A DNA stretch of 64,000 nucleotides from Pseudomonas gingeri (GCF_013385635.1 NZ_JACAPR010000031.1:45908-109907); one strand, 5' to 3'. Shown: positions 43,242-52,196, numbered from the stretch's first letter. Program-made: numbers and translations. The notes: generated by a model from the letters alone, not told the origin.

Positions 43242-44270
43242 TTACTTCAGGCGGGCCAGGCGCGCCGTCAGCAGGTCGAAGAAGCCCTGGGCGTCGCCGT
43301 TCTCGACCCAGAACACGTTCTTGTTCTGTTTCAGGCCATCGTACCAGTCGACAATGGTCTGGCCGAAGGTCGGGCCTTCACGGCTGTCGACCACCATATT
43401 GACCTGACGCCCGCTGAACAGCTCGGGCTTGAGCAGGTAGGCGATCACCGTGGCGTCGTGCACCGGGCCACCGGGAATACCGTAATGCTCCATGTCACCC
43501 TTGACGTACTCGTTGAGAATATCGCCGACCACCTTGCTGGCGTTGTTGTTCAACGCCGCGATCTTCTTCAGGCGCTCCTCGCTGGTGAGGATCTTGTGGG
43601 TCACGTCCAGCGGCAGGTAGGTCAGCTTGACCCCGCTCTTGAGCACCACCTCGGCGGCTTGCGGGTCGGCGAACAGGTTGAACTCGGCCACTGGCGTAAT
43701 ATTGCCGCCGTTGAAGTGTGCACCGCCCATGACCACCACTTCCTTGATGCCCTGGGTGATCTCGGGATCCTGAATCAAGGCCAGGGCCAGGTTGGTCTGC
43801 GGCCCCAGCATGGCAATGGTGATGCTGTGGGGCTTGGCCGCACGCAGGGTCTCGATCAGGTAGTTGACGGCATTGCCCTTGGCCAGGGGCGCCTTGGGTT
43901 CATGCACGGTGACGCCGGAGATGCCTTCCTTGCCGTGGATATTCTCGGCGTAGATCGGCGTGCGCAACAGCGGCCTGGGCGCACCGGCATACACCGGCAC
44001 CTCTTCGCGCCCTGCCCACTCACGGGCCAGGCGCGCGTTGCGCGAGGTCTTGTCCAGGCGCACGTTGCCGGCCACGGTGGTCAGGGCGCGGATATGCAGC
44101 TCCTCCGGCGAGGCCAGGGCGAACAGCAGTGCGACCACATCGTCGGCACCCGGATCGGTGTCGATGATCAGGTCGATTTTTTCCGCCCCCTGGACGCCTG
44201 TAGCAGTAAGCAAGGACAAAATCAGCAGACTCCGGAACCAGCGTTGCAAGATCTGAGCATAACGGTGCAT
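43242..44270 (-). CDS. exported nucleoside hydrolase
   Basis: This encodes a 342-residue inosine-uridine preferring nucleoside hydrolase. The calcium-binding motif DTDPGADDVVAL follows the mature N-terminus, and the family segment PLDVTHKILTSEE and the aspartate of GPVHDATVIAYLL are present. An N-terminal hydrophobic segment ending GVQGAEKID is a Sec signal, so the enzyme should be periplasmic. ATG 44270 has AAGGAG nine bases upstream. It is 28 bases after rbsD, the end of the ribose operon, so it likely releases ribose from nucleosides for the RbsABC importer. Confidence 0.92.
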   Translation of the reverse strand: MHRYAQILQRWFRSLLILSLLTATGVQGAEKIDLIIDTDPGADDVVALLFALASPEELHIRALTTVAGNVRLDKTSRNARLAREWAGREEVPVYAGAPRPLLRTPIYAENIHGKEGISGVTVHEPKAPLAKGNAVNYLIETLRAAKPHSITIAMLGPQTNLALALIQDPEITQGIKEVVVMGGAHFNGGNITPVAEFNLFADPQAAEVVLKSGVKLTYLPLDVTHKILTSEERLKKIAALNNNASKVVGDILNEYVKGDMEHYGIPGGPVHDATVIAYLLKPELFSGRQVNMVVDSREGPTFGQTIVDWYDGLKQNKNVFWVENGDAQGFFDLLTARLARLK

Positions 44271-44298
44271 GGTGCACTCCTTGTGCATGGGTTGAAAT

Positions 44299-44703
44299 CT
44301 AAAACGTGACGCCGGAGACCAGGACGATGTTGCAGTACGGCTGGCATTCGCCGGTGCGCACCACCGCCTTGGCCTGGCGACTGAGCAGCTTGAATTCTTC
44401 GTGACTGAGCAGCCGGCGCTGTCCCAGATCGCCCTGGATATTCAAGGCCTCCAGGTGCTCCAGTGCCGGCGGACGCTTGAGCAGGATCTCCTCGGCCAGC
44501 ACATGGCTTTCCACCTGCATCTCGCTGAGCACGATGCGCAGGGTGCTGACGAAGTCCGGAATGCCCTGGGTCAGGGCCAGGTCGATCAGTTCGACGCCCG
44601 GCGGCACCGGCAGACCGGCATCGCCGATCACCAGCATCTCACCATGTCCCAGGGAGGCGATCAGTCGTGACAGCGCGATATTGAGCAGCGGTGCTTTTTT
44701 CAT
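44299..44703 (-). CDS. rbsD: D-ribose pyranase
   Basis: This encodes the 134-residue RbsD, which interconverts beta-pyranose and furanose forms of ribose before phosphorylation. The conserved catalytic His is in LNIALSRLIASLGHGEMLVIGDAG, and the product ends with the family segment RTGECQPYCNIVLVSGV. Its ATG overlaps the stop of rbsK by four bases. Confidence 0.96.
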   Translation of the reverse strand: MKKAPLLNIALSRLIASLGHGEMLVIGDAGLPVPPGVELIDLALTQGIPDFVSTLRIVLSEMQVESHVLAEEILLKRPPALEHLEALNIQGDLGQRRLLSHEEFKLLSRQAKAVVRTGECQPYCNIVLVSGVTF

Positions 44704-45620
44704 GGCTGTTGGAAACCCTGTACGTCGGACAAATGGGGAATGGACGGCTGCGCGCCGGCACGGGTGACCGACAGGGCCGCAGCGACCTGGCCAAAACGAA
44801 TGGCCTCGGCTTCGCTCTTGCCGGAGGCCAGCGCCGCGGCAAAGCCCCCGACAAAGGTATCGCCGGCGGCCGTGGTGTCGAGCGCCTTGACCTTGGGCGC
44901 CGGAAAATGCGCGAAGGACTGGCCATCGGCAAACAGCGAGCCCTGGGCACCGAGGGTGACAATCACCTTCCCTGCCCCGGCCGCCATCAGGCGGGTCGCG
45001 GCGGCCTCGGCAGTCGCCAGCGAATCCACCGGCAAGCCGCTCAGGGCCGAGGCCTCGCTTTCATTGGGAATCAGATAATCGATGGACGCATACCAGTCAG
45101 CCGGCAGCGGCGCACTGGCCGGCGCCGGATTGAGGATCACCGTCTTGCCCAGTTCACGCCCGCGCTTGAGCGCATAGCCGACGGTTTCCATCGGCACTTC
45201 GAGCTGGCAGATGATCACATCCGCCGCCTGCAGCACCGCGTCGAACCCCTTGAGGACATCGGTCGTCAGGCAGCCGTTGCCGCCGGCGACAATGACAATC
45301 GCGTTCTGGCTGCTGGCATCGACCACGATCAGCGCAACGCCGCTGGACACGCCATCAATCGCGGTGACCGCCTGGCAATCGATACCCTCCACCAGCAAGG
45401 CATCGCGCAGTTGCTGGCCGTAGGCGTCATCGCCGACACAGCCGACCATCGACACCCGGCCCCCCAGGCGCGCCGCCGCGACCGCCTGGTTCGCGCCCTT
45501 GCCGCCGGGAACCGTGGCGAAGGACTGGCCGATCAGGGTCTCACCCGCGCGTGGCAGCCGCTCGGCCCGGGTGACCAGATCCATGTTGAGACTGCCTATG
45601 ACCACTACTTTTGCTTGCAT
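44700..45620 (-). CDS. rbsK: ribokinase
   Basis: This encodes a 306-residue PfkB-family kinase that converts ribose to ribose 5-phosphate. Signature 1 appears as GGKGANQAVAAARLGG and signature 2, with the catalytic aspartate, as DTTAAGDTFVGGFAAAL. The start VVVIGSLNMDLV is typical of RbsK. It lies between rbsR and rbsD in the ribose operon, with a 55-base gap after rbsR. Confidence 0.96.
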   Translation of the reverse strand: MQAKVVVIGSLNMDLVTRAERLPRAGETLIGQSFATVPGGKGANQAVAAARLGGRVSMVGCVGDDAYGQQLRDALLVEGIDCQAVTAIDGVSSGVALIVVDASSQNAIVIVAGGNGCLTTDVLKGFDAVLQAADVIICQLEVPMETVGYALKRGRELGKTVILNPAPASAPLPADWYASIDYLIPNESEASALSGLPVDSLATAEAAATRLMAAGAGKVIVTLGAQGSLFADGQSFAHFPAPKVKALDTTAAGDTFVGGFAAALASGKSEAEAIRFGQVAAALSVTRAGAQPSIPHLSDVQGFQQP

Positions 45621-45675
45621 GCATCATTACTCTTGAATTCAATTCGGTCAGGTTCAGCGCCGCGGCCCCAAGGGC

Positions 45676-46686
45676 TCATACGAGCCCATCCGGGACCGGC
45701 GCCGTCGACTCGCGCAGGACGATACTCGGGATCACGATCCTCTGGTCGATCGGCACCTGCGGCGTCGCAATACGTCGCAGCAGCAGTTCGGCCGCCGTCT
45801 CCCCCAGTTGCAGGATCGACTGGCCGACCGTGGTCAGCGCCGGGTAGACATAGCGACTCATCTGGATATCGTCGAAGCCGATGACCGACAACTCGCCGGG
45901 CACACGGATATTACGTTCCGCCGCTGCCCGCAGGACACCGATGCCGAGCAGGTCGTTGCCGGCGAAAATCGCGCTGGGCCGGTCGCCGTCCAGCAACACC
46001 GCGGCGGCCTGATAACCACCGGTACTGGTGAAGTCGCTGGCCAGCACCCACTTGGCCGGCACCTTGACCTTCGCTCGCTGCAGCGCCCGGCGATAACCGG
46101 CCAGGCGCAGTTGCGCCACGCTGGTATTGTCCGGCCCGCCGATAAAGGCGATTGCCCGATGCCCCAGCTCCAGCAGGTGTCGGGTTGCCAGGTACGCGCC
46201 TTCCTCGTGGTCGATACGCACCATGTCGGTTTCCAGACCGATGACGCCCCGGTCGACGATCACCATCGGCGTGCGCACCGCGGACAGACCGGCCGCGAAA
46301 CTTTCGTCGCCACCGGTGGAGGCCACGATCAGGCCGTCGACGCGCTTCTCCAGCAATACACGCAGGTAGCTGCGCTGCTTGTCCGGATCATCGTCGGAAT
46401 TACAGAGGATCACGCAGTAGTTGTTGCGCTCGCAGTAATCCTCGATGCCCCGCGCCAGTTCGGCGAAGTACGGGTTCAGGCTGTTGGGCACCAGCAGGCC
46501 GATGGTCGCGGTGGTCTTGGCCTTCAGTGACCGCGCCACGGCACTGGGCACATAGTCGAGGGTGGCAATCGCCGCCTCGACCTTGAGCCGCACTTCCTCG
46601 CTGACCGGCCGGGTCTTGTTCAGCACATGGGACACCGTGGTGTAGGAGATCCCGGCCAGCGCAGCAACGTCCTTGATGGTCGCCAT
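45676..46686 (-). CDS. rbsR: LacI-family ribose operon repressor
   Basis: This encodes a 336-residue LacI-type repressor. The helix-turn-helix is TIKDVAALAGISYTTVSHVL, with the hinge YVPSAVARSLKAKTT, followed by a periplasmic-binding-protein-like ribose-binding domain (IGLLVPNSLNPYFAELARGIE). It lies three bases after rbsC, inside the operon that it should control. The matching operator is the palindrome at 50333-50346 before rbsB. Confidence 0.95.
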   Translation of the reverse strand: MATIKDVAALAGISYTTVSHVLNKTRPVSEEVRLKVEAAIATLDYVPSAVARSLKAKTTATIGLLVPNSLNPYFAELARGIEDYCERNNYCVILCNSDDDPDKQRSYLRVLLEKRVDGLIVASTGGDESFAAGLSAVRTPMVIVDRGVIGLETDMVRIDHEEGAYLATRHLLELGHRAIAFIGGPDNTSVAQLRLAGYRRALQRAKVKVPAKWVLASDFTSTGGYQAAAVLLDGDRPSAIFAGNDLLGIGVLRAAAERNIRVPGELSVIGFDDIQMSRYVYPALTTVGQSILQLGETAAELLLRRIATPQVPIDQRIVIPSIVLRESTAPVPDGLV

Positions 46687-46689
46687 GGT

Positions 46690-47667
46690 TCAAGCCCGCC
46701 GACGGGCGCGTTGGCTGCGATAGGTATCCAGCACCACCGCGATGACGATCACGGCACCGGTGATGATCCGCTTGGTCGGTTCGGTCGCTCCGATCTGCGC
46801 CAGGCCGGCCGCCAGCACCGAGATGATCAGGACACCGAAGAAGGTGCTGATCACCGAGCCGCGCCCACCCATCAGGCTGGTGCCACCGATCACCACGGCG
46901 GCGATCACCTGCAGCTCCAGACCAGAACCGGCGTTCGGGTCGGCCGCCTCCAGGCGTGAGATCTGGAACAGCGCCGCAACCCCGGCCAGCAGACCCATCA
47001 GGCTGAACACCAGGATTTTGTAGGGCTTGGGGTTGATCCCCGCCAGCCGCACCGCTTCCTCGTTGGTACCGATACCGATCAGGTAGCGACCGAACACCGT
47101 GCGGGTCAGGACCAACTGGGCCGCGATGATGATCGCCAGTGCAATGATGAACGAGGGCGAGATACCGAAGGCGATCGGGTTCGACAGCCAGGCGAACGAG
47201 TCGCCGATATAGGCGGTGCGCGAGCCGGTCATCTGGTAGGCGACCCCACGGGCCATTTCCAGCACACCGAGGGACACGATAAACGACGGAATCCGCCAGG
47301 CAACGGTGATCGAACCGGTGATGGTCCCGGCCAGGGCCGCACAGCCCATGCCCAGCACCGCCGCCGGCAGCACACCCCAGCCCCAGCCGAGAATCGCCAC
47401 GCTGACCGCGGACGCCGCCAGCGCCAGCACCGACCCCACCGACAGGTCGATGCCGCCGATGATCAGCACGAAGGTCATGCCCACCGCCAGCACCATCAGG
47501 TCGGGAATCTGGTTGGCCAGGGTGCTGAAGGTGTCATAGGAGAGGAAATGACTGCTCAGGCTGGAGAACAGGATGATCATCGCCAGCAGCGCGCCGGCCA
47601 GCCCCAGGTAAGTGCCGAGGCCGTAGAAGTTGCGACTGGCTTTACCGGCCGAGGGTGCAGTTTTCAT
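46690..47667 (-). CDS. rbsC: ribose ABC transporter permease
   Basis: This encodes the 325-residue membrane permease of the ribose importer with about ten hydrophobic segments. The family signature GTNEEAVRLAGINPKPYKILVF, which contacts the ATPase, is clear. The first codons overlap the rbsA stop by four bases, and the stop is three bases before rbsR. Confidence 0.96.
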   Translation of the reverse strand: MKTAPSAGKASRNFYGLGTYLGLAGALLAMIILFSSLSSHFLSYDTFSTLANQIPDLMVLAVGMTFVLIIGGIDLSVGSVLALAASAVSVAILGWGWGVLPAAVLGMGCAALAGTITGSITVAWRIPSFIVSLGVLEMARGVAYQMTGSRTAYIGDSFAWLSNPIAFGISPSFIIALAIIIAAQLVLTRTVFGRYLIGIGTNEEAVRLAGINPKPYKILVFSLMGLLAGVAALFQISRLEAADPNAGSGLELQVIAAVVIGGTSLMGGRGSVISTFFGVLIISVLAAGLAQIGATEPTKRIITGAVIVIAVVLDTYRSQRARRRA

Positions 47668-49217
47668 AGGGTATCCCTAGGCGCCGCATCGTTGAGCAGC
47701 GCGTCACGTTTTTGGTAGCCGGCAAAGGCGGCAGCAAGCAAATCGTCCTGGGTCCAGGTGTCGCGCTCGAAGGTCTCGATCAGACGCCCGGCGGACAACA
47801 CGCCGATCCGGTCGCAGATCAGCATCAGTTCGCGCAGGTCGCTGGACACCACCACCAGCGCCTTGCCCTGGCGGGTCAGTTCGCCGAGCAAGGCATAGAT
47901 ATCGAACTTGGCACCGACGTCGATCCCGCGCGTCGGCTCATCGAACAGCAATACCGAACAATCGCGCTCCAGCCAGCGGCCGATCACCACCTTTTGCTGG
48001 TTGCCGCCGGACAGCTCGGAGACCAACTGATCCGGGCTCGAACTGCGGATGCGCATGGCCCCGATCTGTCGCCGCGCCAGGGCCGTTTCGTCACGTCCGT
48101 TGACCACGCCGCCACTGGAAATCGCCGGCATGTTGCCCAGGGCGATATTGGCGCTGATCGATTGCGTCAGCAGCAATCCCTCGCCCTTGCGATCCTCGGT
48201 GATCAGCGCGATGCCATGGCGCACCGCATCCACCGGCGAGCGGATGTCCGCGACCTGCGCCGGCGAACCGAGGGACACCGTGCCGCTATCGGCGATATCC
48301 GCGCCGTAGATCAGGCGCAGCAACTCCGTACGCCCCGCGCCGATCAGGCCGGAAATGCCGTAGATCTCCCCGGCGCGTACTTCGAAGGAAACGTCGAGCA
48401 CCTTGTCCGAACGGCTCAGGCCCTTGACCGTCAGGGCCGGCGCGCCAATCTTGCGCACGCCCATGTCCATGTGTTCGCCCAATTCGCGGCCCACCATCAG
48501 GGTGACCAACTGCTCGCTGTTGTAATTGGCCATCGGTTCGACACAGACCAGGTTGCCGTCGCGCAGTACCGCGATGCGCTGGGCGACCCGGGCCAGCTCT
48601 TCGAGCCGGTGGGAGATATAGATGATCGCCACACCCCGGGCCTGCAGGCGGGTGATCTGCTCGAAGAGCATTTCGACCTCGCGGGCGGTGAGCATCGCGG
48701 TCGGCTCGTCGAGAATCAGCACATGGCAATCGCCGATCAGGTTGCGGGCGATTTCCACCATCTGCTGGTGGCCGATGCCAAGATCGCCGACCAGGGTATC
48801 CGGGTCGATCGCGTCCAGGCCGACCTGGGCCATCACCTCGATGGCGGCCTTGCGCAGTTGCTTGCGGCTGATCCAGCCACCGTGACTGGGCAGGTTGTCA
48901 AGAAACAGGTTCTCCGCCACCGACAGGGTCGGCAACAGATTGAGTTCCTGCATGACCATGCGGATCCCCTGCTCTTCAGCCTGGGTCCGACTGCCGGGGG
49001 CATAGGCCCGGCCATTGAACTGCATCTGGCCGGTGGTCGGTGTGACCAGTCCGCCGATGATCTTCGACAGCGTGCTTTTCCCCGCGCCGTTTTCACCGGT
49101 CAGCGCCAATACTTCCCCACGCATCAGCGTCAGGTCGATGTTGCTCAGGACAGGTTGCGCGTAGGTCTTGCCGATACCGCTGACCGACAGGACAGCGTTC
49201 GGTGCGGAAGATGACAT
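47664..49217 (-). CDS. rbsA: ribose ABC transporter ATPase
   Basis: This encodes the 517-residue ATPase with two ABC modules, as usual for CUT2 sugar importers. The first module has Walker A GENGAGKSTLSK and Walker B VLILDEPTAML; the second has the degenerate Walker A SGLIGAGRTELLR, the signature LSGGNQQKVVIGRW and VLLFDEPTRGIDVG. It follows rbsB after a 64-base gap that contains a stable hairpin. Confidence 0.97.
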   Translation of the reverse strand: MSSSAPNAVLSVSGIGKTYAQPVLSNIDLTLMRGEVLALTGENGAGKSTLSKIIGGLVTPTTGQMQFNGRAYAPGSRTQAEEQGIRMVMQELNLLPTLSVAENLFLDNLPSHGGWISRKQLRKAAIEVMAQVGLDAIDPDTLVGDLGIGHQQMVEIARNLIGDCHVLILDEPTAMLTAREVEMLFEQITRLQARGVAIIYISHRLEELARVAQRIAVLRDGNLVCVEPMANYNSEQLVTLMVGRELGEHMDMGVRKIGAPALTVKGLSRSDKVLDVSFEVRAGEIYGISGLIGAGRTELLRLIYGADIADSGTVSLGSPAQVADIRSPVDAVRHGIALITEDRKGEGLLLTQSISANIALGNMPAISSGGVVNGRDETALARRQIGAMRIRSSSPDQLVSELSGGNQQKVVIGRWLERDCSVLLFDEPTRGIDVGAKFDIYALLGELTRQGKALVVVSSDLRELMLICDRIGVLSAGRLIETFERDTWTQDDLLAAAFAGYQKRDALLNDAAPRDTL

Positions 49218-49231
49218 AGGAAAGTCTCCAG

Positions 49232-49256
49232 GCGCCCGCTCAGGACGAGCGGGCGC
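49232..49256 (-). promoter_or_regulatory. hairpin between rbsB and rbsA
   Basis: A perfect ten-base stem, GCGCCCGCTC/GAGCGGGCGC with a five-base loop, occupies the rbsB-rbsA gap. There is no T-run, so partial termination or protection of the upstream rbsB mRNA is likely. This arrangement is common where more binding protein than ATPase is needed. Confidence 0.75.
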
Positions 49257-49281
49257 TGTTGGGTGCAGCCAAGTACAGGGA

Positions 49282-50238
49282 TTACTTCTTGAGGACCAGC
49301 TCGACCGGGGTTTCGATCACGCCGTTGACGCTGTCGACTTTCTCGCCCTTGACCAGCTTGAGCGCGTTCTGGATACCGAAGACGGCTTGCTGGGCAGCAG
49401 CCTGGTCAGCAGTGGCCAGCACGCGGCCATCCTGGAGCATCGGCTTGATGGCTTCGATGTTGTCATAGCCGACCACTTGCACCTTGCCGGCCTTGCCCGC
49501 GGCACGCACCGCGGAAACAGCGCCCAGGGCCATGTTGTCGTTACCGGCCAGCAATGCCTTGAGGTCCGGGTACTCGCTCAACATCGCGGAGGCGACCTTG
49601 TTGCCCTGGTCGATTTCCCAGTTACCGGATTGGGTGGAAACGATCTTCATGCCGGCCGCATCCATCGCGTCCTTGAACCCGGCGGTACGCTGCTGGGCGT
49701 TGGTAGTGGTCGGTACGCCTTCGATGATGCCGACCTTGTCGCCGGCAGCCAGGGTCTTGGCCAGGTAGTCACCCACCAGGCGGGAACCCTTGCGGTTGTC
49801 CGGTCCTACGAAAGGAATCTCGAGGTTTTTGCTTTTCAGCACGTCCGGGTCCAGGCGGTTGTCGATGTTGACGACCTTGATCCCGGCGTCGGAGGCTTTC
49901 TTCAGCACGGTCACCAGGGCCTTGGAATCGGCCGGGGCAATCACCAGCGCATCGACCTTGGCCAGAATCATCTGGTTGACGATATCGATCTGCGCGGCGG
50001 TATCGGTCTCGTTCTTGATCCCGTTGGTGATCATGTCGAAATCGGTGGCGTGGGCTTTCTGGTAATCCTTGGCGCCATCCTGCATGGTGACGAAGAATTC
50101 ATTGGCGAGGGATTTCATGACCAGGCCGACTTTCGGCTTGGCGGCTTCCGCGGCGAAGGCCGAAGAAAGTGGCAGAGCGGCAGAGGCGGCAGCCAGCACA
50201 GCGACAGCGAGAAGACGTCCAGCGAATGGCAACTTCAT
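49282..50238 (-). CDS. rbsB: ribose-binding periplasmic protein
   Basis: This encodes the 318-residue periplasmic ribose-binding protein, first gene of the operon. Residues 1-29 are a Sec signal (LAVAVLAAASAALPLSSAFA). The mature part shows the type I binding-protein fold with VGLVMKSLANEFFVTMQDGA and VKVVNIDNRLDP-like segments, and TNGIKNETDTAAQIDIVNQM. Its leader contains a good promoter and a LacI-type operator. Confidence 0.95.
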   Translation of the reverse strand: MKLPFAGRLLAVAVLAAASAALPLSSAFAAEAAKPKVGLVMKSLANEFFVTMQDGAKDYQKAHATDFDMITNGIKNETDTAAQIDIVNQMILAKVDALVIAPADSKALVTVLKKASDAGIKVVNIDNRLDPDVLKSKNLEIPFVGPDNRKGSRLVGDYLAKTLAAGDKVGIIEGVPTTTNAQQRTAGFKDAMDAAGMKIVSTQSGNWEIDQGNKVASAMLSEYPDLKALLAGNDNMALGAVSAVRAAGKAGKVQVVGYDNIEAIKPMLQDGRVLATADQAAAQQAVFGIQNALKLVKGEKVDSVNGVIETPVELVLKK

Positions 50239-50332
50239 GGGTTCACTCCGATCTTATGATTATTGTGAGCAATGCCAGGAGCGCGACGGGACTTCGGATG
50301 CGACTTTTGGAGAAAGCCCCTGAAACGGTCCG

Positions 50333-50346
50333 CGCAAACGTTTGCG
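50333..50346 (-). promoter_or_regulatory. RbsR operator
   Basis: CGCAAACGTTTGCG is a perfect 14-base palindrome of the LacI/GalR type with the central CG. It starts about nine bases downstream of the -10 box of the rbs promoter, so it overlaps the transcription start, a normal place for a repressor. Confidence 0.88.
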
Positions 50347-50354
50347 TAAGACAA

Positions 50355-50383
50355 ACTATGAGAACCCCGCTGACTTTTGTCAA
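50355..50383 (-). promoter_or_regulatory. rbs operon promoter
   Basis: On the minus strand a perfect -35 box TTGACA (50383-50378) and a -10 box CATAGT (50360-50355) are separated by 17 bases. The inverted repeat AACCCCG/CGGGGTT (50363-50390) overlaps it, and may also serve as a 3' hairpin for the upstream gene. Confidence 0.8.
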
Positions 50384-50458
50384 CGGGGTTGTAGGGGTTT
50401 CAGCGAGAGATTTTCATGAAGAAAGCGTCATCGACGAGCTGTCGACGCGCAGTGCCGA

Positions 50459-50917
50459 TCAGGCGGTGGTATTGATCGCAGAGGCCTTGCCCGCCTGGTC
50501 GGTCAAGGCCTTGACCAGGGCGTTGGCCACTTCCATCAGACTGCCGTTGGTCTGGGAAATCTGACTCTGGATCCCCATCAAGGTGGTGGTGCGCACGTCA
50601 TCCGACGGATAGGAAGCCTTTTCCGCCGCGGCCAGTTGCTGTTCCTGCTGACGCAACAGCTCCTGCAATTCCTTCATGCGCTTTTGCAGCGTCTTGATCG
50701 CGATGCTCTGCGAACTTGTACCGCTGTCGGCATCCGGCGCATCGGCAGCGGCCCCGCCGGTCTTCACTTTACCGTCCTTCGCATCGGCCTCGCTGGTGGC
50801 TTGCACCGCCTTGTCGATCTCGTCCGTCATGGCGATGGTCTTGGATTCCGTCGCACTGGGCAGCTTGCCATTGATCAGCAAGCCGCCAGGAGAAGGAAAA
50901 CCGACTGACATGGACAT
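50459..50917 (-). CDS. hypothetical coiled-coil protein
   Basis: This encodes a 152-residue cytoplasmic protein without signal peptide. The middle is Ala/Asp/Gly-rich and low in complexity (residues 38-68); residues 72-100 are a strong predicted coiled coil (IKTLQKRMKELQELLRQQEQ). The first residues MSMSVGFPSPGG are unstructured. An alternative start is ATG 50911. I do not recognise a family; a scaffold or regulator role is possible. It lies on the same strand upstream of the rbs promoter but is probably independent. Confidence 0.65.
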   Translation of the reverse strand: MSMSVGFPSPGGLLINGKLPSATESKTIAMTDEIDKAVQATSEADAKDGKVKTGGAAADAPDADSGTSSQSIAIKTLQKRMKELQELLRQQEQQLAAAEKASYPSDDVRTTTLMGIQSQISQTNGSLMEVANALVKALTDQAGKASAINTTA

Positions 50918-51236
50918 AAGAACCTCGGGAAAATTTTCTGTACCTGTTTATCGGCGGCAAGCGCCAGGCCTTTAGCCGCCCTGTACGACCTTGCATCCAT
51001 TGCCGACACGAATCCCTACATTCAAGCCCACCTTCAGCGCCGCAAAAGCTGAAAAACCCTACCGGTTAAAAATCACCAGCCGACATCTATCCCACTGTAA
51101 ATTCTTATAATTTTTCCTACGACTGACATCAAATCGCAAAAGCTTCTGTCAGAAAGCGCACCAGTTCTCGCTGAGAGTTGCGAAATGCCCCACAGTAAAA
51201 TACTGTATACACGTACAGCTAATTAAGGATTGTTCC
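50918..51236. other. 319-bp intergenic region with SOS-type promoter
   Basis: The right end contains a LexA box at 51203-51218 and an AAGGA ribosome binding site at 51225-51229. The rest is AT-richer than average and shows no gene. A promoter for the hypothetical coiled-coil gene on the minus strand should be in the left part, but no good boxes are seen. Confidence 0.45.
51203..51218 (+). promoter_or_regulatory. LexA box (SOS operator)
   Basis: CTGTATACACGTACAG keeps the CTGT-N8-ACAG pattern of the gammaproteobacterial LexA box and is a 16-base near-palindrome. It stands 18 bases before the GTG start of the DUF1654 gene, with the ribosome binding site between. LexA bound here would block the promoter. 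Confidence 0.82.
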
Positions 51237-51485
51237 GTGGCAAACCCAACTTCAGCCTCCGCCGCCCCCAGTTCCTACGAACGCATGGGCCTGCGCGTAC
51301 AGAAAATCATCAACTCACCCACCGCCCAGAAAGCCAGGGCCGCGCTGATCTTCCGCCTGCTGGACGAGTCCGTCGACGAGTGGGAACAACTGCTCGAAGA
51401 AATCGCCGAAAACGACAACGTCACCCTCGCCTACCGCGATGACGGTGGCGTGCAGATTTTCTGGGTCGTGCCGAAGGAAGACTGA
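51237..51485 (+). CDS. DUF1654 protein, likely SOS-controlled
   Basis: This encodes an 82-residue protein of the DUF1654 type, restricted mainly to Pseudomonas. The characteristic core is YERMGLRVQKIINSPTAQKA followed by a helical segment and a short beta end (GGVQIFWVVPKED). The GTG start has AAGGA seven bases upstream and a LexA box further up. The endonuclease I gene starts four bases after its stop, so the two are one transcript. Function is unknown; the context suggests DNA damage response. Confidence 0.85.
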   Translation: MANPTSASAAPSSYERMGLRVQKIINSPTAQKARAALIFRLLDESVDEWEQLLEEIAENDNVTLAYRDDGGVQIFWVVPKED

Positions 51486-51489
51486 AACA

Positions 51490-52179
51490 ATGCTTGTGCG
51501 CGTTATCGCTTTGCTCTGCCTGTGCTGGCTGTTGCCGGCCCAGGCCGAGGCCCCCCGCACCTTCACCGAAGCCAAGAAAGTCGCCTGGAAACTTTATGAA
51601 CGCCAGTCCACGGAGTTCTATTGCGGCTGCAAGTACAGCGGCAACCGGGTCAATCTCGAAGCCTGCGGCTATGTCCCGCGCAAGAACGCCAACCGCGCCG
51701 CGCGCATCGAGTGGGAGCATATAGTCCCGGCCTGGCAGATCGGCCACCAGCGCCAGTGCTGGCAGCAAGGCGGACGCAAGAACTGCAGCCAGAACGATCC
51801 GGCCTACAAACGCGCCGAAGCCGACCTGCACAATCTGGTGCCGAGCATCGGCGAAGTGAACGGTGACCGCAGCAACTTCGGCTTCGGCTGGCTGCCGGAG
51901 CAGAAAGGCCAATACGGCTCGTGCCTGACCCAGGTCGACTTCAAGGCCAAGAAAGTCATGCCGCGCCCATCGATTCGCGGGATGATCGCCCGCACCTATT
52001 TCTACATGAGCAAGCAGTACGGCCTGCGCCTGTCGAAACAGGATCGCCAGTTGTATGAGGCGTGGGACAAGACCTACCCGGTGCAGGTCTGGGAACGCCA
52101 GCGCAACCAGAGCGTGGCCTGCGTGATGGGGCGCGGCAACGAGTTTGTCGGTGCGGTAGACCTGAAGGCCTGCGGCTGA
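51490..52179 (+). CDS. endA: endonuclease I family exported nuclease
   Basis: This encodes a 229-residue exported nuclease. Residues 1-19 form a Sec signal (LIALL-type core, cleavage after AQA near EAPRTF). The endonuclease I core is recognisable from RIEWEHIVPAWQ, with the catalytic His and Glu, and LHNLVPSIGEVNGDRSN; eight cysteines suggest disulfides. EndA cleaves double-stranded DNA in the periplasm or outside. It follows the DUF1654 gene by four bases, behind the same LexA box, so nuclease output may rise during SOS. It ends before a cluster of REP-type repeats. Confidence 0.92.
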   Translation: MLVRVIALLCLCWLLPAQAEAPRTFTEAKKVAWKLYERQSTEFYCGCKYSGNRVNLEACGYVPRKNANRAARIEWEHIVPAWQIGHQRQCWQQGGRKNCSQNDPAYKRAEADLHNLVPSIGEVNGDRSNFGFGWLPEQKGQYGSCLTQVDFKAKKVMPRPSIRGMIARTYFYMSKQYGLRLSKQDRQLYEAWDKTYPVQVWERQRNQSVACVMGRGNEFVGAVDLKACG

Positions 52180-52196
52180 CAGCACCCTACACATCC

